From: Bdellovibrio sp. ZAP7
Lineage (GTDB): Bacteria > Bdellovibrionota_B > Oligoflexia > Oligoflexales > RGVZ01
Length of the DNA stretch: 64,000 nucleotides
Direction: 5' to 3'
NCBI GenBank assembly: GCA_945900755.1
Contig: CAMDKS010000006.1
Coordinates: 1-64,000, forward strand
Within the stretch, counting starts at the first letter, position 1. Each line of letters starts with the position of its first letter. The notes under the pieces were generated by a model. The model made no database searches, was not told the DNA's origin, and worked only from the letters and a program-made list of their open reading frames with translations. The position numbers were made by a program, and so were the translations under genes. Below, piece by piece: positions 15,809-25,561 of this stretch.

Positions 15809-17164
15809 TCACGGACGATCTTTCATATCGTGACGTTGAAACATCGCGTAGCTTTTTAGGTAAGTAAATCCTGTGACAAGTTGCAAATCTTTTTGCATCA
15901 ATTCCGGCCAAGTGCGAATGACTTTATTGATGCCCTGATTGGACGCAGCATCACTCAGATCTGTGCTTTCAATGTGCCCTTTGAGATCGGACTCTTTGCG
16001 GCGTTCACCCTCGGTACGCTCGGAGGAGTTTTTATCGGAGACAATAATGTCAGGGGTAATGCCTTTGGCTTGGATGCTGCGATCTTTGGGAGTGTAGTAC
16101 CTGGCTACCGTGATCTTTAACCCACTACCGTCTGGAAGCGAAAGTAGAGTCTGTACGCTTCCTTTTCCAAAGGACGTAGTGCCCACTAGCAATGCGCGTT
16201 CATGATCCTGCAAGGCTCCTGCGACAATCTCGGAGGCAGAGGCAGAGCCCCCATTGATCAAGACCACGATAGGAAATGGGGGCAATGTACCCCGTTTACG
16301 AGCAAACTCACGTTCGATTTTTTTCTTGTCTCGACCAACTGTGCTAACAATAATTCCACTTTCAATAAATAAATCCACCACCGATATTGCTTGATCCAGT
16401 AGTCCTCCTGGGTTGTCTCGAAGATCTAATATCAGTCCTTTTAGTGTGGACGGCGAATGCTTTTGAAGTAATTCTTGCAGTTCATCCGTTGTTTTTTCCT
16501 GAAAACTTGAGATGCGAGCTAAAAGCGTACCGTCCTCAAGCAATTGACCGCGAACGGATTTCATTTTAATGATTTCGCGAACGAGTTTGAATCTGATCGG
16601 ATCTTTTACATCCTTTCGACTGACGAGGATGTTCATGACGCTTCCAGGCTCGCCGCGCATTCGATCAACCGCATCCGCATTTTTTAATGTGGCTATGGCT
16701 TTGCCGTCAATTTCAATAATTTCGTCGCCCGCCTTAACGCCAGCAATGTGTGCGGGGGTGTCTTCGATGGGGCTAACAACAATTATTTTTCCTCTTTCTT
16801 GGGATATAATAATACCAACGCCTCCAAATTTACCTTGAGTGTCGGAAGTCATCTGCTCATAATTCTTTGGGGGCATAACCATAGTGTGCGGATCAAGATG
16901 GTCAACTACGCCTTTGAGGGCATTTTGGACAACGATGGACTCATCAACTTTTTCAGGATCGACATACATTGATTCGAGATAAAATAGCCCGCGCGCAAGA
17001 GTTTCTAGCTGCTTGTATTGTTCCGCCGGTTCAACCACAGCGGAATTGTCAGGGGAGGCTTTACTCGGCGGAGGCGAGGCGGCAACCACGAGATTTGAAA
17101 GGTTAAAAAGCGGAATGAGTGCAGTAATTAGTATGGGAACGGAAAGTGTTGAGCGAAAGCGCAT
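15809..17164 (-). CDS. S41-family C-terminal processing protease (CtpA-like)
   Basis: A 451-aa exported serine protease with a Ser/Lys catalytic dyad. A signal peptide covers about residues 1-30. A PDZ domain (about 85-175, with GGVGI at its start and AGVKAGDEIIEIDG) precedes the S41 core. The catalytic Ser lies in GGSASASEI (about 310) and the Lys in FGKGSVQ (about 335). The YYTPKDRSIQAKGITPDI stretch is typical. AAGGA precedes the ATG at 17164. Such proteases trim envelope proteins and peptidoglycan hydrolases. It overlaps no gene but starts 26 bp after the TPR lipoprotein gene ends, so co-transcription is likely. Confidence 0.92.
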   Translation of the reverse strand: MRFRSTLSVPILITALIPLFNLSNLVVAASPPPSKASPDNSAVVEPAEQYKQLETLARGLFYLESMYVDPEKVDESIVVQNALKGVVDHLDPHTMVMPPKNYEQMTSDTQGKFGGVGIIISQERGKIIVVSPIEDTPAHIAGVKAGDEIIEIDGKAIATLKNADAVDRMRGEPGSVMNILVSRKDVKDPIRFKLVREIIKMKSVRGQLLEDGTLLARISSFQEKTTDELQELLQKHSPSTLKGLILDLRDNPGGLLDQAISVVDLFIESGIIVSTVGRDKKKIEREFARKRGTLPPFPIVVLINGGSASASEIVAGALQDHERALLVGTTSFGKGSVQTLLSLPDGSGLKITVARYYTPKDRSIQAKGITPDIIVSDKNSSERTEGERRKESDLKGHIESTDLSDAASNQGINKVIRTWPELMQKDLQLVTGFTYLKSYAMFQRHDMKDRP

Positions 17165-17189
17165 GGTAGTCAAATTCCTTGTGTAAATT

Positions 17190-18107
17190 TTAACGTAGGT
17201 CATTATTCTTTGGCAGGACCGCTATTTTTGATGCCGAGTTGATAATTTCTGATTCTAATGCGGTCGCCTTTTTGGTCTCGGCAGGATTAATACCTTCAAT
17301 TTTCTTGAAATCTTGTACCAATGCTAGTGCTTTTTTTGATTCGCCTTTGTTCTGATAGTAAATGGCCAAATGAGCAATCGGTTCAAAACAGCCGGCACAC
17401 GACATTCTTGCAAGTTCCCAGTGCCCTTTGGCGATCTCTAATTTATGCTTTTCTTCCATCATGATCGCAATTTTGGCACGGCTAATGTAGAACGCTGGAT
17501 TTTCCTCTAGAGCCCGTAAGTACGCCTTTTCAGCGGCCCCTGGGCTGCCCTTTAATTCGGCAATAAATCCTAAATTGTGATAAAAGCGCTCTTTATTTTT
17601 GTATGGAGGGGTTTCCTTCAGTCGCAACCCCGCGGTGATTATTTTTTGAGCGCCAGAGTAATCTTTGTTCTCAATGTAGGCTGACGATAGATTTAAGGCG
17701 TGCTGAGCTCTGGGGTCTAATTTCCATGCGATTTCCAGGTTCTTAACGGCTTTGCGGGGGTTTCTTAGGGCTAGTTGCGATAGTCCCATCAGGCTTTGCG
17801 CCATTGGATTATCAGGATTCTTATCAAGTATCGGGCGTAATTCATACATGGCCTTGTCTGGGCGGCCATCGTCAAGGAAAGCCCTTGCAACGTCCAGATT
17901 TGTGGACGTCTCCACTTTGTCAGGGGTGCTGGAGGCTAAGTTGATCGTTTGACAGGCAGATAAAAACAAGGCTATGCTTATGAATAGAAGCTGCCTTGTT
18001 TGGTTTTGGAGCAGCGCCCTACCCCAAGCAGGCAAATATGTTTTGATTGGGGTGGGTGAAAGAATCGATGCTTGAGACGGGAATCTCGGTGGTAATGATC
18101 GCGGCAT
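17190..18107 (-). CDS. TPR lipoprotein (PilF/NlpI-like)
   Basis: A 305-aa predicted lipoprotein with a lipobox (LSAC, about residue 52) after an unusually long N-terminal leader. At least five TPR units follow between about 70 and 260, for example PDNPMAQSLMGLSQLAL and YHNLGFIAELKGSPGAAEKAY. Its pattern resembles PilF/PilW, the type IV pilus pilotin that helps PilQ assembly, and NlpI, which partners Ctp/Prc proteases. Since the next gene is a Ctp protease, an NlpI-like adaptor role is an attractive inference. No pilus genes lie next to it. A later start would shorten the leader. Confidence 0.75.
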   Translation of the reverse strand: MPRSLPPRFPSQASILSPTPIKTYLPAWGRALLQNQTRQLLFISIALFLSACQTINLASSTPDKVETSTNLDVARAFLDDGRPDKAMYELRPILDKNPDNPMAQSLMGLSQLALRNPRKAVKNLEIAWKLDPRAQHALNLSSAYIENKDYSGAQKIITAGLRLKETPPYKNKERFYHNLGFIAELKGSPGAAEKAYLRALEENPAFYISRAKIAIMMEEKHKLEIAKGHWELARMSCAGCFEPIAHLAIYYQNKGESKKALALVQDFKKIEGINPAETKKATALESEIINSASKIAVLPKNNDLR

Positions 18108-18200
18108 AATGTTTCACTCCAGAATGTGTAATAATTGCTTTATATGAACCTAATTGTATCACGAACGGCATGTGATACCCTCTTTCTGAAGGTAATAAAG

Positions 18201-19352
18201 ATGAACGATACGACAACTCTTGGTAGCCCCTCTTTAGGTCGAGAAATAAACCCTTGCCCCCGTGAGCAATTCGGTTGCTGGCTTCGCGAGGCGCGAGAAA
18301 CTAGGGGATTTTCGGTTGAAGCCATCGCACAAGAAACAAAAATTAGTAAACTCTACATTTTGGGCCTTGAAACCGGTAAGCTCGAAGCACTCCCAGGAAA
18401 AGTTTTTGGCCGAGGTTTTGTAAAAAACATTACCCGACTGCTGAAAACAGATGCTAGCGAGGCTCTACGGCTTTATGACGCCTGTTGGGATGTTGTGCCA
18501 GCATCCGCTCGAGAATTTAAGCCCCTTGAATCAGTGACACCCTTTAAAAATAATGGACTCAGTTTTTTTAAAACGAAGCCTTCAAGGCCTGAAAAAATCA
18601 CGTTTCCATTAAGCCCCAAATCCCTCATGGAAAATTATTTGCCGTTGGGCGGCAGGCGTCGAACTTCAGGTTCTTCTGCGGCGAATCAGTTACTTTCAAA
18701 TGTCCATTTGCCCACTTGGTTAGTTCGAGGATTCAGTCCACAAGTGCGGCTGTGGGTGCTTGGAAGCGTTGCTTTCGTTTTTGTAAGTTTGGTATTTGGT
18801 CGTTGGGCTGCTAGCCATATTCATCAGTCCAAGCTGGCTACTACGACAGAAAAGGTTGCGCAGGTTAAGCCTCTGCCTGCTGCGCCCGTAGTCACAAGTG
18901 AAGTGGAAAGCTTTAATGTGCCTTCCACTAATACAGTGCAAGAAGACGCCACGCCTGCTGCAATGGTTCAATCCGCCAGCATTGAAAACCGAGAGGTGCA
19001 GCCGAGCCAAGTAGCAGCAGCCGAGCCTACAAAAAGCCTTCTTTCACAAGAAGACAATCCGCTTTATCTCGCCTCAGCTCCCACTGCAGCTTTTGAGCAA
19101 GTTCTTGAATTAAATGTATCAGGGGCTGTTGAGATTCGCGTCACATTGGATGGTAAAAAACAAGAGCGCTCATCGTTTACGCCGGATGCTTATAGATTCA
19201 CATTCAATGATCGAGCAGAAATTTATATTGTAGACGCGAGTTTAGTCTCCTTAACCTACAATGGTAAGTCTCTTGGTGTGCTGGGAAGCAAGGGCCGAAA
19301 ACGCAGAGTTATGTTTCAAGGAAAAGCTGGAGACAGTGACTTTCCTAAATAA
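18201..19352 (+). CDS. rodZ: RodZ-like cytoskeletal/cell-shape protein
   Basis: A 383-aa bitopic protein. Residues about 20-90 form a helix-turn-helix of the HTH_25 type (LREARETRGFSVEAIAQET, then a ISKLYILGLETGKLEALPG stretch). One transmembrane helix lies near 190-215. A Pro/Ala/Thr-rich periplasmic linker leads to a C-terminal beta domain of the DUF4115 type (about 295-380, VEIRVTLDGKKQE and a closing FQGKAG). RodZ links MreB to the peptidoglycan-synthesis machinery. AAGG lies 8 nt before the ATG at 18201. mreB is not in the window. A strong terminator follows at 19379-19423. Confidence 0.85.
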   Translation: MNDTTTLGSPSLGREINPCPREQFGCWLREARETRGFSVEAIAQETKISKLYILGLETGKLEALPGKVFGRGFVKNITRLLKTDASEALRLYDACWDVVPASAREFKPLESVTPFKNNGLSFFKTKPSRPEKITFPLSPKSLMENYLPLGGRRRTSGSSAANQLLSNVHLPTWLVRGFSPQVRLWVLGSVAFVFVSLVFGRWAASHIHQSKLATTTEKVAQVKPLPAAPVVTSEVESFNVPSTNTVQEDATPAAMVQSASIENREVQPSQVAAAEPTKSLLSQEDNPLYLASAPTAAFEQVLELNVSGAVEIRVTLDGKKQERSSFTPDAYRFTFNDRAEIYIVDASLVSLTYNGKSLGVLGSKGRKRRVMFQGKAGDSDFPK

Positions 19353-19378
19353 TTCAAGTAACTTACAATGACCTAATT

Positions 19379-19423
19379 TTGAGTCCGCCCATTTGAAATG
19401 AATGGGCGGACTCAAGTTTTTTT
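19379..19423 (+). terminator. Rho-independent terminator after rodZ
   Basis: A 15-bp perfect stem (19379-19393 with 19401-19415), a 7-nt loop and a run of seven T at 19417-19423. It is an excellent intrinsic terminator for the rodZ-like gene. Confidence 0.93.
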
Positions 19424-19757
19424 GGAACTCGCCGAAGTGTATATTGTAAGTCGAAAGGCTTACGAGAGGTCACAGTGGGATGAGCCAAGCGCTGCGTGCG
19501 TCGGGGCTCTTATGAAGATGGATGATGCTGAATCTTATGATTCACTTCAAAGTGTGGGCCTAGGATGGGCCGGATTGCCAGGAGGGCAGTTCTATAGTCT
19601 TCTTACCTGTCTGACTTCCGTTTGTTCTGCCAGTTTCCCGACCAATATCCCGACCAATATCCAAACCAATCATATCGTTATTTCTCTTCTATTCCTCGAG
19701 TATTTCAAGTAAATACACAAGGCGATCCTTTGTTTGTTTAGGTGGGGAGTTGTGATT
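19424..19757. other. Stretch without a supported gene before panC
   Basis: About 330 bp with no convincing gene. A plus-strand open frame at 19398-19712 begins inside the terminator hairpin, has no ribosome-binding site and has atypical composition, so it is left out. Small hairpins (GTAAG/CTTAC near 19446-19463; GAGCC/GGGCTC near 19480-19510) and a tandem CCCGACCAATAT near 19636-19660 are present. A structured RNA is possible but I recognise none. Confidence 0.4.
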
Positions 19758-20609
19758 TTGTCGTTGGAAGTAATCTTTGAAGTTTCTGAATTGAGACGCA
19801 TCGTAGAAGGTTGGAAGTCTGAAGGCAATACGGTCGCCTTTGTTCCTACCATGGGTGCCCTCCACGAAGGTCACCTTGCACTTGCACGCCAAGCAAAATC
19901 TGAGAATGTGAAAGTGGTTGTTAGTGTGTTTGTTAACCCACTTCAATTTGGCCCGTCCGAGGATTTCGCGCGTTATCCACGAACGCTAAAAGACGATATC
20001 GAAAAATTAAAAACAGTTGGCACCGATGCGGTGTTTGCTCCTTCCGCGGCAGAAATGTATCCAGCTGATTTTCAGACATCCATCCACAACAAAGGCATGG
20101 CGACAGTTCTTTGTGGGAAAGTGCGGCCAACGCATTTTGACGGAATGCTGACGGTTGTCGCTAAACTTTTAAACATAGTAAATCCACATTACGCACTTTT
20201 CGGTAAAAAGGACTACCAGCAATGGCGAATTGTCGAGCGAATGGTGCGCGACCTAGGAATGCCCTTTGAGATTCGCGGCTGCGATACGGTTCGTGAGAGT
20301 GACGGTCTAGCCATGAGTAGCCGAAATCGATTTTTGGCGGAAGAAGAGCGAGTGCAGGCCGCGCTGATTTATGAAGGACTAACAGCAGCAAAAAAAGCAT
20401 GGGAAAAAGGACAACGTTCGCTTGAGGTGTTGCTCACGGCATTTTCTCAAATCATTGCACGCTGCCCTAAAATGACGGTGCAATACGCCCAAATTGTCGA
20501 TCGCTATACCTTGCTACCTCCTGCAGGGGCGGCTCCTGATAATGGACTCGTTATGATTGTGGCCATTTTATTTGGCGATGTGCGATTAATAGATAATTTA
20601 GAATTTTGA
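19758..20609 (+). CDS. panC: Pantothenate synthetase (pantoate-beta-alanine ligase)
   Basis: A 283-aa enzyme that condenses pantoate and beta-alanine with ATP to make pantothenate for coenzyme A. The nucleotidyltransferase HxGH motif is seen in FVPTMGALHEGHLAL. FVNPLQFGPSEDFARYPR, GKVRPTHFDGMLTVV, ALFGKKDYQQW (KxxQ) and the KMSKS-like SSRN are also present. The start is uncertain. A GGGGAG at 19743-19748 favours TTG at 19758 or GTG at 19752; the frame is open from 19734. The gene lies 10 bp upstream of plsB, so the two are probably one transcript. Confidence 0.95.
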   Translation: MSLEVIFEVSELRRIVEGWKSEGNTVAFVPTMGALHEGHLALARQAKSENVKVVVSVFVNPLQFGPSEDFARYPRTLKDDIEKLKTVGTDAVFAPSAAEMYPADFQTSIHNKGMATVLCGKVRPTHFDGMLTVVAKLLNIVNPHYALFGKKDYQQWRIVERMVRDLGMPFEIRGCDTVRESDGLAMSSRNRFLAEEERVQAALIYEGLTAAKKAWEKGQRSLEVLLTAFSQIIARCPKMTVQYAQIVDRYTLLPPAGAAPDNGLVMIVAILFGDVRLIDNLEF

Positions 20610-20619
20610 GGCCGGCATC

Positions 20620-23085
20620 ATGACGAATGGATATTTGAGAGTTCAGTGGTTCGGATGGTTGAGATCCTTTCTGGAAAGTTGGGTCCGCGTAAATATTATA
20701 CCCAATGAAGATATTCTTGAGACCTTGGCGGTAAATCTTGATACCCCCATTTGCTATGTACTTAAGTCGAATAGTATTTTTGATTTCTTAATTTTGGATA
20801 TATTTTGTGCTCGTAAAAACATGCCGCGCCCATTATCCCAGGTTGATGAGCTTGGATCGAGCAAAGAAGCCGCAAGCATTTATTTAAGCCGAGTCGGAAT
20901 TTTGAGAACCTACGGTGCGTATCGTCATGAGCCCCCGTCGCCGTTCTTTAAACTATTACGACGGATCGATTCGGATCCCGATTTTGATGTACAGATGATT
21001 CCGGTGAGTGTGTTTTGGGGGCGTAGCGCAGGGCGAACCCAGGTTTCACTATTTAAATTATTTTTTCCAGACGATGATCGTGCCAGTTTTTTTCACAAAT
21101 TATTAATCGTCATTGCCCAAGGAAAGGGTGTATCACTAAACTACTCTAAACCAATTTTGCTCCGAGAGCAGCATGTAGACTCGGCTGCAATCGAGGAGAC
21201 GGCTAGAAAATTGACAAGGGTCGTGCGAGTGCACTTCCAAAGCTTGCGAACGGCGATCCTTGGCCCGGGTTTGATTAGTCGAAATCGAATCATTGAAACT
21301 TTGGTGCGTGGTAAAGTATTGAAAGCGGCCATTGACGAGGAAAGCCGAAAGAAAGGTGTGCCCAGAGAGCGGTCTGAACTACTCGCAAAAGAGTACATTT
21401 CGGAGATTGCCTCGGAACTTTCTCCTGAGGTTATTGCTGGACTTGCTAGTTTGCTGAGGCGCCTGTGGAGCAAAATCTATACGGAAATTAAGATTGAAAA
21501 TGTAGAGCGAGTTCGAAATATTCCGGGGAACACAGAGATAGTTTATGTCCCCTGCCATAGGTCTCATCTTGATTACCTGCTTTTGAACTCTGTATTATTT
21601 GAGAGTCGCTTGGTAAGTCCGCATATTGCCGCGGGTATCAACCTGAATTTTTGGCCCGTTGGCAGTTTGTTGCGCCGAGTCGGTGCGTTTTATATTCGTC
21701 GAAGTTTTAATAATAATCGACTCTATGCCGCAGTGTTTAGCGAATATGTGGCGTTTTTATTGCAAAAAGGCTATCCCGTCCAATTCTTTTTGGAAGGAGG
21801 ACGAAGTCGAAGTGGTAAATTATTGCCGCCCAAAACAGGCGTGCTCGCCATGGTGGTCAATAGCTTCCTAAAAAATAGTGAGCGCCCAATTTACTTTGTG
21901 CCAGTCTATATGGGCTATGATCGGGTTGCTGAAGTCAAAACGTACCGCAAGGAACTGACGGGCGCAAAGAAGAAATCTGAAAGTGTTGGGCAACTGGTAG
22001 CGGGTAGAAAAGCACTTCGCTCGACCCACGGTCGCGCTTATGTTTCATTTGGCGAGCCATTTAGTTTGGGTGATTTCTTAGACAAGAAGCAACCAAATTG
22101 GGCGGAGTCCAATTACGACGCAGAGATCAAACCAACCTGGATAAATCCAGTCGTTCATGCACTTGCTAATCACATTATGGTATCAATTAACCAAACCGCA
22201 GCGGCAGGGTCCGTCGCCCTAGTGTCCCTGATCCTTCTTGCAACCCGGCAACGCGCGCTTCCAGAGGAGGAGCTCATTGCTCATGTGGAAATTTTTCAAA
22301 GGCTTGCCGCTGCTGCCCCCTACTCGCCTGAGTCACATGTGCCGTCGGGCACAGGAAAAGCAATTGTTGAGGAGGCGGAATCGTTCGCTAAGCTGTCTCG
22401 CTTCTCACATCCAGGGGGAGACGTCATTCATGCGATAGAGCCGCATGCGAGTTACCTGGTTTACTATCGAAATAATATTGCTCACTTGTATTGTTTGCCT
22501 GCCCTTATTGCTTATTTTTTACAGCACAATGACTCCATGCCAGAAAAAACTATTCGCCAAGGAGTCCTGGCGATATATCCGATTTTGAAGCGAGAGTTTT
22601 TTCTGCGCTGGGATATTTCTGAAGTCGATAAAATTGTGCAGGATTACATTAAAGTGCTCACAGATTTGGGGATTTTCATTCGCTCTAATAGTTCCGACCT
22701 CTCTCGGCCGACGATGACAAGTTTAGAGTTTAGTATTCTTAGGACTCTGTCATTGATTGTCGGCGCAGCGATTGAGCGTTTTGCTATTGCAACACACTTG
22801 CTGAATCAGTATGGCGGCGAAGCAACCTTTAAATTGGAGGACTTCCAAAAAAAGTGTTCGCTCATGTCGCAGCGCATTAGTTTGCTTTCAGGAGCCTCTG
22901 ATTTAGAGCTTCCAAGTCCTCAAGTATATGTTTTCGTCTTAGAACAATTGTCAGTGTTGGGGATGATTGAAAAAACAAAGGACGATAGCTGGAGGTTGAC
23001 AGATAGATTTCCAGAAATCCTTAAAATCACGTCGGCTTTGTTAAGTGTCGATGTGCGCCAGAGCATGGCACGCGTAAAGGGCTAA
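20620..23085 (+). CDS. plsB: Glycerol-3-phosphate acyltransferase PlsB
   Basis: An 821-aa membrane-associated enzyme that acylates position 1 of glycerol 3-phosphate, the first step in phospholipid synthesis. The acyltransferase blocks are in order: HRSHLD (HX4D, about residue 313), GAFYIRRSF (block II), FFLEGGRSRSGK (block III) and VPVYMGYDRVAE (block IV). The large N- and C-terminal regions and length match gammaproteobacterial PlsB rather than the small PlsY. GAGG lies 8 nt before the ATG. It sits between panC and rsgA with gaps of 10 and 3 bp. Confidence 0.96.
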   Translation: MTNGYLRVQWFGWLRSFLESWVRVNIIPNEDILETLAVNLDTPICYVLKSNSIFDFLILDIFCARKNMPRPLSQVDELGSSKEAASIYLSRVGILRTYGAYRHEPPSPFFKLLRRIDSDPDFDVQMIPVSVFWGRSAGRTQVSLFKLFFPDDDRASFFHKLLIVIAQGKGVSLNYSKPILLREQHVDSAAIEETARKLTRVVRVHFQSLRTAILGPGLISRNRIIETLVRGKVLKAAIDEESRKKGVPRERSELLAKEYISEIASELSPEVIAGLASLLRRLWSKIYTEIKIENVERVRNIPGNTEIVYVPCHRSHLDYLLLNSVLFESRLVSPHIAAGINLNFWPVGSLLRRVGAFYIRRSFNNNRLYAAVFSEYVAFLLQKGYPVQFFLEGGRSRSGKLLPPKTGVLAMVVNSFLKNSERPIYFVPVYMGYDRVAEVKTYRKELTGAKKKSESVGQLVAGRKALRSTHGRAYVSFGEPFSLGDFLDKKQPNWAESNYDAEIKPTWINPVVHALANHIMVSINQTAAAGSVALVSLILLATRQRALPEEELIAHVEIFQRLAAAAPYSPESHVPSGTGKAIVEEAESFAKLSRFSHPGGDVIHAIEPHASYLVYYRNNIAHLYCLPALIAYFLQHNDSMPEKTIRQGVLAIYPILKREFFLRWDISEVDKIVQDYIKVLTDLGIFIRSNSSDLSRPTMTSLEFSILRTLSLIVGAAIERFAIATHLLNQYGGEATFKLEDFQKKCSLMSQRISLLSGASDLELPSPQVYVFVLEQLSVLGMIEKTKDDSWRLTDRFPEILKITSALLSVDVRQSMARVKG

Positions 23086-23088
23086 TTC

Positions 23089-24336
23089 GTGGTTCGAAAA
23101 GGAAAAAATTGGCGACACTTTGAGGATGGAGATGATCAACACGATCGTATCTCTAAGATGAAGCCTCGCGATAAAAAATCCTCAAAGTCTTCTAACCTAG
23201 ATAAAGAATTTTCCATTGCTGAGTCTCAATGGGAGGAGAAATTTCCAGAAGGATTTGCTGCCCGGGTGGTTGAAGTGCATAAGCGATATGCTTTTATTTC
23301 GCCCGAAGCTGAAGAAGGGCAGATTAAGACCCGTGATGTGTGGCTGTCCACAATAGCCAGGAAATTTCTCCAGGCAAAGCGCGAAGAACGCAATTTTATT
23401 GTCGTTGGCGACAGGGTATTATGCACAAAAACGTCAGAAGATCACGCAGGCGTGGTGACCGATCTTCCACAGTGCGTCATTCAACACCTGGCACCTCGAA
23501 AAACTTTGATTAAGCGACTTGATCCTCATCGCCGTGAGTTGGAGCATGTCTTGGCCAGTAACGTCGACCAATTGCTGATAGTCGCTAGTTATGCTGGTCC
23601 GACCGTTAAGTGGGGATTAATAGATCGGTACTTGGTTTTGGCAGAGTTACAGGGCGTGCGCCCGATCATCATATTGAACAAAAAAGACTTACTCGCCTCC
23701 GAAACAATTGAGTTTCAAGAGGATTGTTTAGCCAACGTAAATATTTATAAGGCGCTTGGCTATCAAGTGATAAGCGTGCAGGCAAACTCTGCCGGTGCAA
23801 AAAAGAATATTGATATTCAGGAATTGAAGATGACCCTAAAGGGGAAAGTGACCATGTTGTCGGGGCATTCCGGTGTTGGCAAAAGTTCGCTGGTGAATTT
23901 ATTTGAGCCAGAGTTGGTGCAAGCAGTCGAAAAAAACGAAGCCATTTCCTACAAAGGTAGGCATACCACATCTTATGCAAGTTTTATTAAGTTAGGGACC
24001 GGCGGTTATGTAATTGATACGCCCGGGATTCGCAGCTTTGTTCTCCAAGATCTCTCATTTCGAGAGTTGTCTTCTGGATTCGTAGAATTTTCCGAGTGGG
24101 TTTCTAAATGTAAATATGAGGATTGCCGGCATATCGAAGAGCCAAACTGTGCGATTCATACCGCAAGAGACGAGGGCAAAATTTCGGAGCGTCGGTACCA
24201 ATCTTATCGTGGGATATTATTGGGGACGACCGGTCGTGAGGGGCGTGCGCGGGATATTGCCAGAGGCAATATCCTTGGGCGCGAATTAGAGGGTGAGTTA
24301 GACGGTGAGTTTGAGATGTCAGACGAAGAAGAATAG
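23089..24336 (+). CDS. rsgA: Ribosome small-subunit-dependent GTPase RsgA
   Basis: A 415-aa circularly permuted GTPase that checks late 30S subunit assembly. An N-terminal OB-fold region follows a basic extension of about 45 residues. The GTPase motifs come in permuted order: G4 LNKKDLL (about 197), then G1 GHSGVGKSS (about 259), then G3 DTPGI. A C-terminal zinc knuckle reads CKYEDCRHIEEPNC (about 343-356). The start is GTG, only 3 bp after the plsB stop, consistent with translational coupling. The acidic C-terminal tail of about 20 residues is longer than usual. Confidence 0.94.
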   Translation: MVRKGKNWRHFEDGDDQHDRISKMKPRDKKSSKSSNLDKEFSIAESQWEEKFPEGFAARVVEVHKRYAFISPEAEEGQIKTRDVWLSTIARKFLQAKREERNFIVVGDRVLCTKTSEDHAGVVTDLPQCVIQHLAPRKTLIKRLDPHRRELEHVLASNVDQLLIVASYAGPTVKWGLIDRYLVLAELQGVRPIIILNKKDLLASETIEFQEDCLANVNIYKALGYQVISVQANSAGAKKNIDIQELKMTLKGKVTMLSGHSGVGKSSLVNLFEPELVQAVEKNEAISYKGRHTTSYASFIKLGTGGYVIDTPGIRSFVLQDLSFRELSSGFVEFSEWVSKCKYEDCRHIEEPNCAIHTARDEGKISERRYQSYRGILLGTTGREGRARDIARGNILGRELEGELDGEFEMSDEEE

Positions 24337-24396
24337 TTTTTTGGTTTGATTGAGAAAGTTGTTGAGTCGTGCCAGAAAAAATTGAGAGGAAATGCC

Positions 24397-25557
24397 ATGT
24401 CGTACAGTTATCAAGAATCAGACGAATTAAAATTATTTAGAGACTCCGTAAGTTCTTTTGCGCGTAACGAGATTGCGCCGCAAGCTCGAGAGCTTGATGA
24501 GAAGGAAAAATTCAGCGTCGAATTAACCAAGAAAATGGGCGATCTTGGGTTATTCGGAACGGTGGTAGGCTCAAAGTATGGCGGCCAAGGCATGGATTAT
24601 TTGTCCTATATCGTGGCGGTAGAGGAGCTGGCGAAGATTGATGGCAGTCAGGCCGCAACCATCGCCGCGCACAATAGTCTTGGTGCTGCTCCGATATATT
24701 ACTATGGGAACGAAGAACAAAAGAAAAAATATCTTCCGAGCCTTTGTACGGGGAGCGGGCTTTGGGGCTTTGGTCTCACTGAGGCGGAGGCAGGCAGTGA
24801 TGCTCAGGCAAGCAGAACAACCGCTACCTGGAATGATGCCAAAAAATGTTGGGTTATAAATGGTAGTAAAATTTGGATCACAAATAGTGCCTGTGAATTG
24901 ACAAAGGGAATTACCGTCCAAGCCGTAACAGGTCGACGCCCCGACGGACGGGCTATATTGAGTTGCTTTTTGGTTGAGGCCCAAACGGCAGGACTCACAC
25001 GACGCCCGATGAAAGATAAAATGATGTGGCGAGCCAGCAATACCGGAGAGCTTTATTTCGATAATATAGAGGTGGCGCAGTCGCAGGTTCTTGGCGAAAT
25101 TGGGCAGGGCTTCAAGATTATGATGGAAACACTTGATAACGGACGTCTTTCGATTGGAGCCATGGGGCTGGGACTAGCGAAGGGGGCGTTTGACTTAACA
25201 TTGAAATACGCCAAAGAGCGCAAAACATTTGGCCAAACTTTGAGTAAGCATCAAGCTGTTTCATTCAAATTAGCTGAAATGGCAACACGCATTGAAGCGG
25301 CAGAGGGACTTTTGTATAAGGCTTGTTGGCAAAAGCAAAACAAGATTCCCTTCGAAAAAGTCGCAGCCATGGCAAAACTTTATTGTTCAGAGGTTGCCGA
25401 GTATTGCGCACGCGAGGGCCAACAAACCTTTGGAGGCTACGGCTTAATGAAAGAATATCCTATAGAGCGTCATTACCGTGATGCTGCTTTATTGCGAATC
25501 GGTGAAGGTACTAGCGAAATTCAACGAATCGTCATTGGTCGTCATATAGGTTGTTGA
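24397..25557 (+). CDS. Acyl-CoA dehydrogenase
   Basis: A 386-aa FAD-dependent acyl-CoA dehydrogenase that introduces the alpha-beta double bond in acyl-CoA or branched-chain acyl-CoA. Visible are the FAD-binding FGLTEAEAGSDA and WITNSA stretches, the family stretch RKTFGQTLSKHQAV and GGYG. The catalytic-type Glu lies in GEGTSEIQR (about residue 371), the position used by short- and medium-chain enzymes. GAGAGG precedes the ATG at 24397; an in-frame start at 24346 is weaker. No ETF genes are nearby. The exact acyl chain cannot be told. Confidence 0.93.
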   Translation: MSYSYQESDELKLFRDSVSSFARNEIAPQARELDEKEKFSVELTKKMGDLGLFGTVVGSKYGGQGMDYLSYIVAVEELAKIDGSQAATIAAHNSLGAAPIYYYGNEEQKKKYLPSLCTGSGLWGFGLTEAEAGSDAQASRTTATWNDAKKCWVINGSKIWITNSACELTKGITVQAVTGRRPDGRAILSCFLVEAQTAGLTRRPMKDKMMWRASNTGELYFDNIEVAQSQVLGEIGQGFKIMMETLDNGRLSIGAMGLGLAKGAFDLTLKYAKERKTFGQTLSKHQAVSFKLAEMATRIEAAEGLLYKACWQKQNKIPFEKVAAMAKLYCSEVAEYCAREGQQTFGGYGLMKEYPIERHYRDAALLRIGEGTSEIQRIVIGRHIGC

Positions 25558-25561
25558 AAGC

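Noticed and set aside
19398-19712. Open frame of 104 codons after rodZ
   Set aside because: It starts inside the terminator hairpin, has no ribosome-binding site and has an unnatural composition.
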